Position numbers and translations under genes: made by a program. DNA of 64,000 nt from positions 18,183,043 through 18,247,042 of the forward strand of contig CM077822.1 of NCBI GenBank assembly GCA_039720395.1, written 5' to 3'. The notes under the pieces are model-generated. The model saw nothing but the letters and a program-made list of their open reading frames with translations. It made no database searches and was not told the DNA's origin. Below, piece after piece: positions 12,141 through 24,160 of the stretch (position 1 is its first letter; each line of letters starts with the position of its first letter). The stretch is from Liquidambar formosana. Its lineage: Eukaryota; Streptophyta; Magnoliopsida; Saxifragales; Altingiaceae.

Positions 12141-12391
12141 TAAAAGTATACTAAAATTAGGTCACACATATTGACCAAAGTAATATAGAGTATTCTTGTT
12201 AAAAACTATCAAATGAAAAATAACATCAAATTTTGCTAGGTGTGTATCAAGTGATAAGATTTTTTATTTATGAAAACATTAATTGTTCTATCTAATGGTA
12301 TGCTATGTATCTTTAAAATTCATGAAATGAGAGATGCTACAGACAATCGTGATGACTAGCTTATGCACAGACTGCGATTGTGCATAATTAA

Positions 12392-12818
12392 GGCACCGTT
12401 TGGTTGCACTTTTTAAAAGATCTTTTTTTAAGTAGAAAAAGTTATTTTTTAATTTTTTGCTTTTTGCTTTTAAGTAAAAGCAACAAAAGCAAATGCGCGT
12501 TTGGTAAAATTAATTTCGCCGGTGATTTTTTGAATGTCATGGGAAACTCTATTGAATCATCATTACCCAAACGGAAGCCTAGGACAAGTACAACCTCTCT
12601 TGATTGCAAATTTTTCGAGTTAAGGTCAAACTCACCCAAAAGATAAAAATGACTTTTATAAGCAAATCTTCATTGTTTTTACTTAAAATCCAATATTTTG
12701 CTTTTTGCTTTTTATAAGTCATTTTTAGTTCCTCTAACCAAATAATGCTTTTTGCTTTTACAATTTTTTACTTTCAAAAGCAAAAAAGATCTTAAAATAA
12801 GTGCAACCAAACAGTGCC
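12392..12818. mobile_element. Tourist-like MITE (427 bp)
   Basis: Inverted ends GGCACCGTTTGGTTGCACTT and AAGTGCAACCAAACAGTGCC are flanked by TAA on both sides. The GGCACNGTTTGG terminus is typical of Tourist/PIF-Harbinger MITEs. The small open frames inside are not genes. Confidence 0.85.
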
Positions 12819-13044
12819 TAACTCTTTTTTTTCTTTTATATAAGGAAGCTACTTCTAGAAAGCTTTGCACTCGACTAATCCCCTTAAATACATACAGTCC
12901 TCTTGTCCTGTATGCACCAAGTAATTATAGAACAAAGACTATAAATGTGGCTTTAAGGAGAAATGATGAGAATTAAACTCAAAACCTTTAATTGGGCAAG
13001 AAACCTTAAAACTACTTGATCCACTCTCAAGTAGATGGCATAGT

Positions 13045-13380
13045 TAACCACGAGGTGTGGCTCAGATGGCCTCATGGTTGGAATACCAACAATGAGGTCC
13101 TAGGTTCAAACCTTGTGGCCAACCCTCTGGGCGTAATAAGTGCAGTAAAGGTTGGTAGGACATACCTCTATTGACGAGTAATCAATTCCTGGATTTGGGT
13201 GTGGGTATGAATCCCCACCGCTGTGCAAGTCCGTGACTTACTGGTGTGTGTGTTGTGGGGCCGGTGCACACATCCGGGGTTTGCCTTTCTGTCCTATTCT
13301 GGTTAACGACATTAGGTATCAATTCCGAAGTCGTGGAAGACAGGCTGAGGGGATTCATCCTCATATCCCAAAAAAAAAAG
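13045..13380 (+). mobile_element. tRNA-derived SINE (336 bp)
   Basis: The head contains a Pol III A-box-like TGGCTCAGATGG (13058-13069) and a B-box-like GGTTCAAACCT (13113-13123), 44 bp apart. It ends in an A10 tail and is flanked by perfect 14-bp target duplications GTAGATGGCATAGT at 13031-13044 and 13381-13394. The body has no coding frame. High confidence because head, tail and duplication all agree. Confidence 0.92.
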
Positions 13381-13796
13381 GTAGATGGCATAGTGTATTA
13401 TAAAAATAAAAAATAAAAAATTGAGTTTTAGAAGATGACCTAACCTAAAGTTAGGTTAGGTTAACCTCATAAGAAAGGGACTCTAGTGTATTATATAATT
13501 CATGAGGACTATATGTCCGTGATGTGATTTGTGGCTGAAAGATGAAAGTCATAAAGCCTTGTCTAGCTATTAGGGATGGCAATTTTGACTTGCCCCACAG
13601 GGGCGGCCCCTATAGGGGTGGGTTTTTTTTGAAAATTTTCAAGTATCGGTTCGGGTATAGGTTATTTTTTAAAAAAACAATCGGGCACGATTCGGTTATG
13701 GTTTTCCACATACCCCGACCCATTACCCCGAACCGAACCGTAGAAGCGCCTTACCCCAATTAGGCTTTTACAGTTTTACCCTTAATATATATTAGT

Positions 13797-14780
13797 AATC
13801 GAGCACATGCAATGCATGTGCAACACATCTTTTATAGTTTTCAAGTTACTTAAACCGCATGTTTGTGTGGGAGATAATTAAGGGAAAACAGATTGTGGTG
13901 GGTTTTTTAAAGTTGGTAAAATTACCAAATCATCTCTTGACTTTATTAACTTGTAAGGGTGTTTTAGTATTTCTAGGTGCAATCCAACCACAAAGGCAAT
14001 CCAAAACATCTTTTCTGGTTTTCAAATTACTTAAACCGCATGTGTGTGTGGGAGATAATTAAAGTAAAACAGATTGTGGTGGGTTTTTTAAAGTTGGTAA
14101 AATTACCAAATCATCTCTTAACTTTATTGACTTGTAAGGGTGTTTTAGTATTTCTAGGTGCAATCCAACCACAAAGGGAATTGGCTTTATAGTAGTATAC
14201 TATTAATTGAGCACACGCATCGCATATTTTTTCAAGTTTTTTAAATTGCATGTGTGTGTAGGAGATAATTAAAGGGAAACAGGTTGTAGTGGGTTTTTTA
14301 AAGTTGGTAAAATTACCAAATCGTCTCTTAGCTTTATTAACTTATAAGGGTGTTTTAGTATTTTCAAGTGCAATCCAACCACAAAAGGAATTGGCTTTAT
14401 ATAGTAGTATAGATATGTGTAGGAGATAATTAAGGGGAAGCAGGTTGTGGTGGGCATTTTAAAGTTGGTAAAATTACCATATCGTCTCTTAGCTTTATTA
14501 ACTTGTAAGGATGTTTTAGTATTTTCAGGTGTAATCCAACCACAAAGGGAATTGGCTTTATAGTAGTACTAGTAATCAAGCACACGCGATGTGTGCAATA
14601 CATCTCTTCCAATTTTCACGTTTCTTAAACCGCATGTGTGTGTGGGAGATAATTAAGGGAAAATAGGTTATGATCGGTTTTTTAAAGTTGGTAAAATTAC
14701 CAAATCGTCTCTTAGTTTTATTAACTTGTAAGGGTGTTTTAGTATTTCCAGGTCCAATCCAACCACAAAGGGAATTGGCT
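13797..14780 (+). repeat. Five-copy tandem repeat, irregular period about 160-225 bp
   Basis: The phrase GAGATAATTA recurs at 13871, 14052, 14262, 14423 and 14646, each followed by TTTTTTAAAGTTGGTAAAAT and later by CAATCCAACCACAAA. Unit length varies by internal insertions and deletions. Several short open frames on both strands are by-products of the repeat. Confidence 0.85.
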
Positions 14781-14897
14781 TTCTCAAAATAATCTGTCTC
14801 TATGTTATGGTGATATACATTCTAATGGAATCCATTGCATTGGATTTGTTAGTAGCACTGGATTTTTTTTTTTTAAGGGCTAACCAATTAATTTTTT

Positions 14898-15453
14898 GGG
14901 GAAATATCCAAAAACTCCCTCAAAAATAAATTTATATCCAAAAACTCCATTAAATATTTTTCCTATCCATCTAATCCAAATAAAAAAGAATCATATCTAT
15001 TAACTCCAACCAATTAATTTTTTGTTTACTATTGTTAAAAGAAAGGAGTGATTCGACTAAAATACCCTTCTTTGACTGAATTTCTACTTTTATCATTTTT
15101 AATGTAATTAGAAAAAAAATTAACTATCATTAATTAATTCTTTTCTAATGCACACATGGGCGGAAGGAAGAAGAAAAAGAGAGAGTAGGAGAGCAGGTAT
15201 ACAAGTTTGGAAAAAGAGGGGGTAAAAGGGAAAATTCACTTGAATATATATTTTTGTCATTAAACATAATATTGTGAAAGAAAGGGCATTTTAGTCGGAT
15301 CAATTTTTTCTTTTAACCACAGTAAACAAAAATTTAACTTATTGGAGTTAATGGATATAATTCTTTTTTATTTGGATTTGATGGATAGGAAAAATATTTA
15401 ATGGGGTTTTTAGACATGAATTTATATTTGAGGGAGGTTTTGGATATTTTCCC
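14898..15453. mobile_element. Mutator-type foldback element (556 bp) with 9-bp target duplication
   Basis: The ends GGGGAAATATCCAAAAACTC and GGTTTTGGATATTTTCCC are inverted repeats, with pairing continuing well over 100 bp. TAATTTTTT is present on both sides (14889-14897 and 15454-15462), a 9-bp duplication as made by Mutator-like transposases. Confidence 0.78.
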
Positions 15454-15654
15454 TAATTTTTTTTATTTGATAAGGATTTGTTAATTGCATTGGATTTTAC
15501 AAAATGTTTAAGGCTTGCTCTTACAAAATGTTTAATGGAATCCATTGCATTGGATTTGTTAATTGCACTGGATTTTTAATTGAGGACCCCTTTTTTTTTC
15601 TTTTTTCTTTTTTTGTGGAGTGAACGACCTATGCTGATGTAAATTGTTCACTTT

Positions 15655-15675
15655 GGGGGGGGGGGGGGGGGGGGG
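15655..15675 (+). repeat. Homopolymer of 21 G
   Basis: An uninterrupted G21 run sits beside a T-rich tract. Such runs are rare in plant DNA and may reflect an assembly or length error. Confidence 0.8.
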
Positions 15676-16609
15676 AGACGGTTTTCCTATGAAGTAATCG
15701 GTTCGGGATGGTTTTAAACTTCTTCGCCCTGTCGGGTTTAGGGATAGGTTTAGGCATAGGATTTCAGGGTTTCAATATTAGGGTTGGGGATGATATATGG
15801 TCTACCTACCCCAAACCGTCCCTTTGCCATTCCTACTAGCTATGTGCAAATATCAAGAGAAACAAAAATGTCAGTAGGAATTTGGTCATTTAGGTACAAC
15901 TAGATATAGCACACGTGTGTTGCATGTGAATATTTTTAAATAATATTAGTTATACAAAATAATAAATGCATAAAGATTTTATATTTTTTCATAAAAGATA
16001 AAGTTTAAAATTCAAAAGTACATTTTTGTTTTTTATAATCAAAATTGTCAACAAAAGATTAAAAACTCTCTAGATATACATTTAAATTTTTTTTTTTCAT
16101 ATATATTATCATGCAACTTGATATTTGTTCTAGGAAAAAGAATTTGAGTAAGAATCTAACTTTAATTTGTTAAGAGTTCGAATTAAAATCTAAATGATAA
16201 GAATGTTTATTATGTGTTTCAATTAAATGAAGGGTAGATATGTATTATTTTAATAAAACAAGGGTATATTAGTCGTTTAAAAGTTTTTTCTGAGATCGAA
16301 CCTTTTATAAGTAGTATAGATCTAGATATAGATAGTGACTTCTATTTTTATTTTACTCTGTATAAGTCAAATGGCCCCATTTAGTAAGAGTTAAACCTAG
16401 CATCTCCGTTTTTTAGGAGTAGTCCCTTGCTCGCTTATGAACTGGGTTTAGTTTCGTCTTTTTTCTAACCCTCCGAATCAGAATGGAACCAAATATTTCG
16501 GTTTTTTTGGTAAAGTACACCCAGTTTTTCCTTCATGCCATGGTAAGAATGTGATTTCGCATTCTATGAGATAGAAGTTATTTGAGACCCTTTATCGAGA
16601 TAAAATTTT

Positions 16610-16712
16610 CACGCACCGTTTTCCCACTCTGAAGGAGGAGGAGGAGGAGAAGACGATTACGACGACGACTACAACGACGAAGAAGAACTTTCTTAGGGTT
16701 TCTCTGGAATAG
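16610..16712 (+). other. Possible 5' UTR exon of the F-box locus
   Basis: A purine-rich tract (GGAGGAGG, then GACGACGACTACAACGACG) followed by CTTAGGGTTTCTCTGGAATAG|GTAATT resembles a plant 5' UTR ending in a splice donor. The next plus-strand acceptor with a matching frame is TGATTTCAG at about 20119, just before the F-box reading frame. Context only; transcript data would be needed to tie them. Confidence 0.3.
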
Positions 16713-16799
16713 GTAATTATGAGTTCAATCCTGATTGCTTTGGTCTTTTTTCTTGTATTCATAACCATCCGGTCATGAATCATATTCTAATTTCGTTAT

Positions 16800-17009
16800 T
16801 TTGTAAAAAAAATAACGTACACATGCTAAAAATCACTAGATTTTGTCAAGTTTGTCGAAAAATAGCTAGTTTGGTCAAATATTTGTTGTTTTTGAAAAGT
16901 ATATGATTTCGCTATAGGCTAGTTGTGTCATTCAAATTATAGTTTTTAAAAATTAGAAATTTAGAGAGGCTTTATATTTATTGCAGGATATGTAGTTTTA
17001 TCTTTTTTA

Positions 17010-17046
<37 letters not shown>

Positions 17047-20000
17047 AAGGATAACGGGCTACAACTAGGTTTTTTGTGGTAAGCTGATTTAATGTTTCAG
17101 CATATAGAATTGTTAATCTCGTTAGAGGTTTGTTAGATCTGCATACGGGCCTTTGGAAAATTGTAAATCTCATATTAGATTCTAGAAATATCATTGGAGA
17201 TATGGGCATGTCAACGTTAGGCATATATATATCTATATATATATATATATATAATATCAACCCTACATTGGGGGTTGTACCCACTAATGCACGAGGTACA
17301 ACACCTAATGCATGATGTTGATATAAGTTAGTTGAGTGCTTGCCTGATCGGGACTATATATAGTTAAATTTTCAGAGCTAGGCATATATGGAATAATTAA
17401 AGTTTGGTGGATTGTTCATGATACGGTCATATAATTGAGGGAATGGGAATTGAGGACTTGGTGAGGATTTCCTATAAGGATACTATGGGTAGAACCAGTC
17501 AGAGGTTCTGTTTTCAACTTCCTCCTAAAAACTACAATCTTTTCAAGTTGTGTACCCGAAAGAGAGAAAGAATGCTATAATTAATATTTGGTGGATTGTT
17601 CTTGAATTGCAAGAATCATAACCTTTTCTCATTCATTGATAAATCTTCTTTTATGCTCATTGTTTGGAAGATAGTTAAACCATTAAAGATCAATTCTAAT
17701 GAAAATTGGAGGATAGTTAAATGGTTAAACTTTTAAAGATCGTTTAAAAGTGATAAACCCTTTAAGATCATTTGATAGTTAAGTAAGTTTAGAGATTTAT
17801 TGCTCATATTAATAGGATTTAGAAGTAATACCTTCCAAGTTTTAAATTTTGGCATCATGAAATATTAGATGATATTAGAGATCAGTACTTCTTGCATTGT
17901 AAATCTTAGGAATGATGATGGCTGCTTTGTTCCGTAGACTTGGAGTCCTATACCTTGAATGAATCCCATATTTAGTTTAAGAAACCAAGTGCTAAAGAGA
18001 GCTTTGTTCTCTTTGAACTCTTGACAACCATATGCATTGCATTTCCCACAAGTTGAGCGAGCGGGTTAGAGCTTTGCGCCTCTGTTTGCTTCTTTGATTG
18101 AGGCAAGCTTCCTCTAAAGTAATGGCTTAGGAACAACTAGCCACCAAGCCCCAAATGCTACTAAGAGACAATTTTGTGGTCTCTTTGGTACTTGGTATGC
18201 AATATGAAGGCTGAAAGTGCCAACAATTTGTGTTGAAGGCTTAACAAAAGCCACTGCACCATATGATCATTTTTTCCTTCACTATATATGGACAAAGAAA
18301 AGCCTTGTGTAGTTTATTTATCTAAACCACCACTTTGATTGGAGTTTTTAAAGAAGGAAGTGTCTAGGAAGATTTACCAATGAAGATTGTGTAGAAGTAG
18401 TTTCACTCCTTGGAGAAAAGAAGCTTTTCGTCTTACTCATGAGCCTCCTACTCACCTTTTTTACAGCTGGATGCAAAAAGAGCTTGGTACTTGCGAGGTT
18501 AGGTTAGCTATGGAATTGCTAGCCCTATCAATCTCACTCTTTGAAACTTTGATGAACAGACGGCCTTTTAATTATACGATTAGTCAAGTGGACCAAATCA
18601 AAGGCTAAGCATAATGTGACAACGATGAAAACTAAAAAATGTATACATATCCCTGTCTTCTTGTCTAGATTCCTTGTCCCATGTCTAGATTTTGGGGATT
18701 TATTTTTTCTGACCTCTGTATCTATAATTCTATATGCGTGCGAAAGTGCTTAACCTCTCCACCAAATGAAAAAATATCAATAATTGTGAGTTATAAAGAT
18801 TGTAAGAACTTGGGTTGTTGTTTGGGAATGTGCACAACCGGTTTAGCATGGTATAATTTTAGTCCAAACAAACTAGGTCATTGTTTGATAACTATGTGAT
18901 TCTTTAAAATTGGTATCTTCTTATGCTGATTTTGGCCCAAAACAGGGCTACATGTATTTTGACTAAATGCTGGTTTTTTTATTTGGTTCTTACTTTTATA
19001 AAAATTTTGAAACGGTGTGGTAGCGCCAATCCTGAATACCTCTCACTATTGTTTATTTTTCTGTATACAAGTGGGGGCGTTTTAAGCGGTCAGTCTCGCT
19101 ACCTAGTCCTATCCCTTGGAAATTTTTAGTCCCAATCATATAAGCAAAATAAGCATTTTGAATTTTCATGGTTTATTTTTTATTATTTTATATTTTTGAT
19201 AAGGTAATAATTTCATTAAAAAAGTAAAAAGGCTGAGCCCATGTACATGCGATGTACTATGTTACATGGACTTGGGTACAGGTGCCAGGTGTGGGTATGT
19301 GTCCAAGTGTCAGATTTGTCTACTTGTCAAATATTTTTCACTATTTTGAAGTCACGAGCAAGAGTACCCACACCCATGTCACTAGTGTCCAACACGGGTA
19401 CTTCACACATTTTGAAGTGTCCATGTGACATAGGCGAAGTATACTTTTATGGTTTAATACCATAAAAGAGGGGGGAAAGTGAATTTGAAATGCAAGATTT
19501 GATCAAAATCTCAGATAAAATCCCCACTCTTAAATTCTGACAAGGATCTAATATTTGGGGTTGAGAGGTTTCTCTCTTCAAACATAAAGCGGCAAATTCC
19601 ATGGTTTTTAAGGAGCCCTTCTTTCATTATACATGTTGCTCATCTTTAACACTGGAATGATCGGTTTTTGAATTTCAATTAATTTAGTAGCCCTCGTTAT
19701 TTTTTTCATGACTATAGAGTATTCAATCACCTTTGATAGATGATGCTTAGAACACTAATTTAGAAAAGCTTTTGTCTCCTATGGTTGGGGATTTTGGATA
19801 ATGCTCTAGATTACCTAATTGGATATGGATAGAGAGTAGACTCTCCATCTGACTTTTGGAACATGCATGATTTGTATGACAACTTTATTTTGGAACATAG
19901 TTGTCAAATGACTTTACTTATAGTTTGGAACATGCTCTCTGTAGGTGTCTTATATTGAAAAATTCAATATTATTGCTGCAAAACACATGTTTTGTGTTAA

Positions 20001-20120
20001 TCAATTTTATTTTCTTAAGCTTTCAACATTACATGTTGTAATTGTGTGTTCTAATTTCCCATACTATCTTTTTTGGGTATTTGCTACTGACATCCATTTT
20101 TACTGCCCAAAATGATTTCA
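16800..20120. other. Intergenic or intronic AT-rich stretch
   Basis: Contains a long T run (about 17012-17043), a (TA)n tract at 17223-17251 and weak dispersed repeats. I see no supportable gene. Confidence 0.5.
19205..19445 (+). repeat. Dispersed repeat with CACGGGTAC phrases
   Basis: The segment with TTACATGGACTTGGGTACAG and ACACGGGTACTTC resembles sequence at 6402-6440 and 8020-8060. It appears to be a low-copy transposon fragment; no coding function. Confidence 0.4.
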
Positions 20121-20320
20121 GATTCTTGGGAGTTGTTTCTCTGGACTTTACTCATCCAACATTCCATTGGCAAATAAAAGGATCGAAGAAGAAAAAATCG
20201 GTAATGGGATTGATAATGGAAATATGGGGTAATCTGCTGTTTAATGTGAGAAATTTCTTTAACTACAATGCCTTTCCATCCTCAATTTCCAGTAATAAGA
20301 GGAAGCACCCGTTTGCAATT

Positions 20321-21582
20321 ATGGGTAATAAAAAGAAGAAATTCAAGGTGGATGCCAACACCAATGACATGCTAGTCGCACTTCTACCAGAAGTCAGAGA
20401 GCTTATAATTCAAAAGTTTGATATTGTGGATTATCACAGATTAAGTGCAGTTTGCAAGTTATAGAGATCCATTGCCACTACCACAAAGCAAAGCCAATGC
20501 TTCTCTTTGCGGCAACTATCGTGGCTTGTGCTTTCGTCCAATAAAGATGATCTCCTGGATGCTCATCACGGATTTTTCAGTCTCTTCCATGAAAAAATTT
20601 TCAATCTAGAGTTGCCCAAGATTTATGGTGCACAGTTTTGTGGGTCGTCCTTGGGGTGGTTGATGATGGCAGATGGAATTGGAGATAATTTTCTTTTGTA
20701 TCCATTTTCAAGGCTTCGAATCCAGCTTCCATCCCTGACTACAATTCCTTCCCTTTTTCACAGGGTTGAGCATCGGCAGCCGGGTCCAATATACATTCGT
20801 AAGGTTGTGTTGTCCTCTCCCCCTATTGTCACCAGTGTTACTTCCACTGCAAGTGACATTGAGGTGGTAGATTCTGCTGCAGGCAATTGCTTTGTTGTGG
20901 CTCTTTATGGAAGATCTGGTTTGTGCTTCTGTAGACCTTGGGATCAGGCGTGGATTGAATTGAATCAGGCTTGGACTAGATTGAATCAGATTTTTCTAGT
21001 TTTTCCAGTTCATTTTGAGGACATAATATGGTACAATCGTCAGTTAGATGCCGTTGACGTCGACTATAATCTCATACTCTTTGACTTAGGTCTTTATCCA
21101 AGTGGCACCAGATTGAACCTCCCATGTCCCACAGGCTATGATCGCAAATATCGTAAGGATGGCCAGTTTATCTACTTGGTGGAATCTTGTGGTGAATTGT
21201 TAATGGTAGTACGAATTTGGAATTGTGAAAGGGATAGGTTGCCCTATCATTTTCCTTCTATCACTACTACATTCGACGTATTTAAATTAGATCCTATAGG
21301 TCATTGTTAGGTTAAGGTAGAAAGCTTAGGTGATCGGATGCTATTTGTGGGCACAAGCAATGGCATCTCTATCTCTGCAAGAACTTCTTAGGCTTTGAGG
21401 GAAACTACATATATTTTATCCATGACTCTTTCTCCATTCTCAAACGCATGATCGATTGTCCAAAAGCTTGCCTTTATGTGGGTGTATTTAGCTTGGCGGA
21501 TGGGAATGTAAAGTCTTTCTCTCCGGCTGGTTCTCATTCAGCTATGTGTCTTCCTATTTGGTTCATGCCTAGTCCATTATAG
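20321..21582 (+). pseudogene. F-box / DUF295 (KIB1-type) protein pseudogene
   Basis: From an ATG at 20321 the frame runs MGNKKKKFKVDAN.., an F-box-like segment LLPEVRELIIQKFDIVDYHRLSAVCK, then a DUF295-like beta-propeller region (about 270 residues, with GWLMMADGIGDNFLLYPFSR and VVALYGRSGLCFCRPWD). An upstream in-frame ATG at 20204 is also possible. In-frame TAG at 20462-20464 and at 21308-21310 stand where the family usually has Trp (C-K-x-W-R and W-V-K-V-E), so both look like TGG to TAG. Near 21375-21385 the frame shifts by one, after which FLGFEGNYIYFIHDS.. continues to TAG at 21580. Homologues act as SCF substrate receptors. The lesions make a functional product unlikely, though the second part (20507-21310) is still one open frame of 267 codons. 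Confidence 0.85.
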
Positions 21583-22140
21583 TATTTTTATATGTTCTTG
21601 AGTTAAATTGAGGAACTGGTTTTATAGAGTTGTATTTTGCTTTCTATGATAGAATTATCATGCCTTGGCTTGCGTTGACAAATGGCATATGAATAATTTA
21701 TTTTTTTTATTGTTTTCCCCCTTTTCCTATAGCACTCTTCTTTGTGGATAGACAATTCAGGAGAGCTAAGTACTTCATGGGCACGCCCCCTCTCCCTCTC
21801 CTCCCCTTGTCTCGATATGAGTCTGCTTATCATACCTTGGCTTGCATTGAAAAATGGCATATGAATAATTTATTTTTTTTATATTGTTTTCCCCTTTTTC
21901 CTGTCCGTTTAATTTTAGCACTCTTCATTGTGGATGGACAACTTGGGAGAGCTAAGCGCTTAATGGGCACTCTTCTTGGTGGATGGACAACTTAGGAGAG
22001 CTAAACGCTTCATGGGCAATTAGGCATTCCCCCCCGACGTCTCGATGTGAGTCTGCGCTTACTTCCTAACTCACTTGTAATTTAACATGTGTCATGGTTA
22101 ATTAAAAAGATATAGAGTACGTGGACATAGAAGCATGCAT
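21583..22140. repeat. Locally duplicated segments downstream of the F-box pseudogene
   Basis: The phrase around TTGACAAATGGCATATGAATAATTTA.. recurs at 21676 and 21847, and a GTGGATGGACAACTT.GGAGAGCTAA phrase occurs at 21745, 21931 and 21978. This is a decayed local duplication without coding capacity. Confidence 0.6.
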
Positions 22141-22405
22141 TACAAACATACATTAATGGGGAATTTGGCTACAGCTCCTAAATTTAAGAGTTGTGCACAA
22201 GTCCTAAATTTAAGAGTTTGTGCAGTCATAAGTCTAATTTAAAACTATTTAAAGCCTAAAGTCCACTAGAAAGGGGTAGGACAAAAATGCCCTTGACATA
22301 CTGACAAAGAAGAGTGCAGCAAAAGTATTTTTCTTTAATCTTCACTTATTAATGTCTCATAAATGGTGGAGAAAAATTCGCCCAAGTTTCTTAATCTATA
22401 GTCCC

Positions 22406-23345
22406 TTTTTTTTTTTTTTTGGTAAAAAGGAAATTAGATTGAAATTAAATACTAGAGTTAGGTACATCCCTGGGGTAAGAAACACCCCTATGATCAGCAT
22501 CAAGCTATTCACAAATCGAATAAAAAAAAGTTCCCCGGCTAAAATGTTGGCACACTTGTTGGTTTCCTGGAAGCTATACTGAATGTGGATCTCTTAAAAC
22601 TGGTCCATTAGTCACCTGCAATCACAACTAATAGAGCTCAATGGGTGAGCATTTGAAATCTGACTTAGTAGAAGGGAGGCTACCACACTAGCATCCACCT
22701 CCACAATAAGGTTGCAGATGCTACATTTCAACGCAGTGTCCAAGCCATCGCGGAGTCCCCACATCTCCGCTTCAAGGCTAGACATAATCCCTAACTTGCG
22801 AGCATAGCCTTTGATCCACCAACCCATATGATCTCTAATTAACCCCCAGCACTAGCCTTCCCTGGATTGCTCAAAGAAGAGTCATCCGTATTGAGCTTGG
22901 AAAAAGGACTGATAGGAAGTTCCCATCTCACCATAACTTGCTTGGTTAACCTTGGGGACTTGAATTTCCTAGAAACATGGAAGTATTCAGTGGCCTTAAT
23001 CAACATAGATTCACAATTATCCTTAGGCATTAACAATGTTGCTCAAACAAAAATTTGTTCCTGTTGTGCCATAGGGCCCAACAACCAAAAGGAAAAATAA
23101 CTGACAGAGGTAAGAATCTATTCATATCCCTACTTTTCCTACCCACATTATGGAGAATCCATGTTTCTAGAGGTAAACCAAAATTCATATTAATGGTTGG
23201 GTCAACAGAGTTCCAAAAATCCTTGGCATACTCACACTCCCTCAAAACGTGCTCCACAATTTCAGACGCATTAAAACAGATGGGCAAAGGTTAGAGAAAG
23301 TGATATGTCTTTTAAAAAGAACATCATTACAAGCAATCTTTTTTT
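22406..23345 (-). mobile_element. LINE (L1-type) 3' fragment with zf-RVT and RNase H remnants
   Basis: The plus-strand left end is T15 (poly-A tail of a minus copy). On the minus strand, 23300-23030 encodes a zf-RVT-like segment with CPICFNASEIVEHVLRECEYAKDFW (Cys-x2-Cys ... His ... Cys), then after a break 23000-22612 encodes an RNase H (RVT_3) segment with KLNTDDSSLSNPGKASAGG and SSLEAEMWGLRDGLDTAL. The pieces are in different frames, so it is dead. The reverse transcriptase and 5' part are missing. Confidence 0.88.
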
Positions 23346-23474
23346 GACAACAAAGCCATAAGAAATTTTTAATTTAATGTCTTATAAAATGAGGAGAAAA
23401 ATCTGCCTACATGATTTACGCCTTAGTGGAATAGTGGGTATACCAGACCGAAACCTACCCCGGTCTAGTCTAGG

Positions 23475-23645
23475 TTATAAAACACTAATATTAACTTGAA
23501 AGCCACTCATTCCCTTTCATAACCGCCCTCTCTCTCTCACTACTACTCCTCTCTCGCCGTTTTTCTCCGCTGCTCTTTGTCAGAGATCGCCGACCGACCA
23601 TGACCGTAGCCGTCACAGCACCCGTGCTCATCGTGCCTACCCTCA
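23475..23645 (+). promoter_or_regulatory. Candidate core promoter, 5' leader and short first exon
   Basis: TTATAAAA at 23475-23482 is followed by a CT-rich leader (CTCTCTCTCACTACTACTCC) and then ATG at 23600 opening MTVAVTAPVLIVPTL, ending in a good donor A|GTGAGT at 23645. This looks like a genuine plant promoter and first exon. It may start the zinc-finger gene downstream, but the phase (1) does not match the exon at 26409 directly, so another exon or a different gene must be considered. Confidence 0.4.
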
Positions 23646-24004
23646 GTGAGTTTGCTTTATTTTATTTTATTTTTTTTGCACTAATTGTTTTTTCCTTCAG
23701 TTCTAGAAATTCTAATCGAGGGTTTCATTCTGTTATTTTGTTTTTCATTTTATTTTTCTTGTTTTTGATGTTAAAGAAAGGTTCTAATTCCTTCTTTCTT
23801 CTTTCTTTCTGGTTCTGCTGTTACAATTCTTTGCAAAAATCTACTATAGTGAGAAAATAAAGTCATTTCCAATATTGATGATGAAGACATTAGGTCCTAA
23901 AAATCTACTAAGAGCCAAATTTGAGGGGATTAGCAGTGTACATGTAATTTTCTTGCCTTTATTGACCTTAAAGAACTAATATTGTTCCTTTTCTTTAGTT
24001 TTTA

Positions 24005-24160
24005 CTGATTCCTAACAAGTTGGCTAGCCTTCCTACCTACTTTATGTCCTTGTTTTGGATCCCAGCCTCTGTAAAGACGCGATTGGAGAAGCTTCAAAGG
24101 GATTTCTTATGGGCAGGCTCGGGTGACGAGAGGAAGTTTCACTTTGTAAGAGGTTGGGGG
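24005..24160 (+). mobile_element. LINE reverse-transcriptase C-terminal fragment
   Basis: The plus-strand frame LASLPTYFMSLFWIPASVK..LEKLQRDFLWAGSGDERKFHFV matches the C-terminal RT region common to plant LINEs. Only about 50 codons are left; it may sit in an intron of the zinc-finger locus. Confidence 0.85.
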
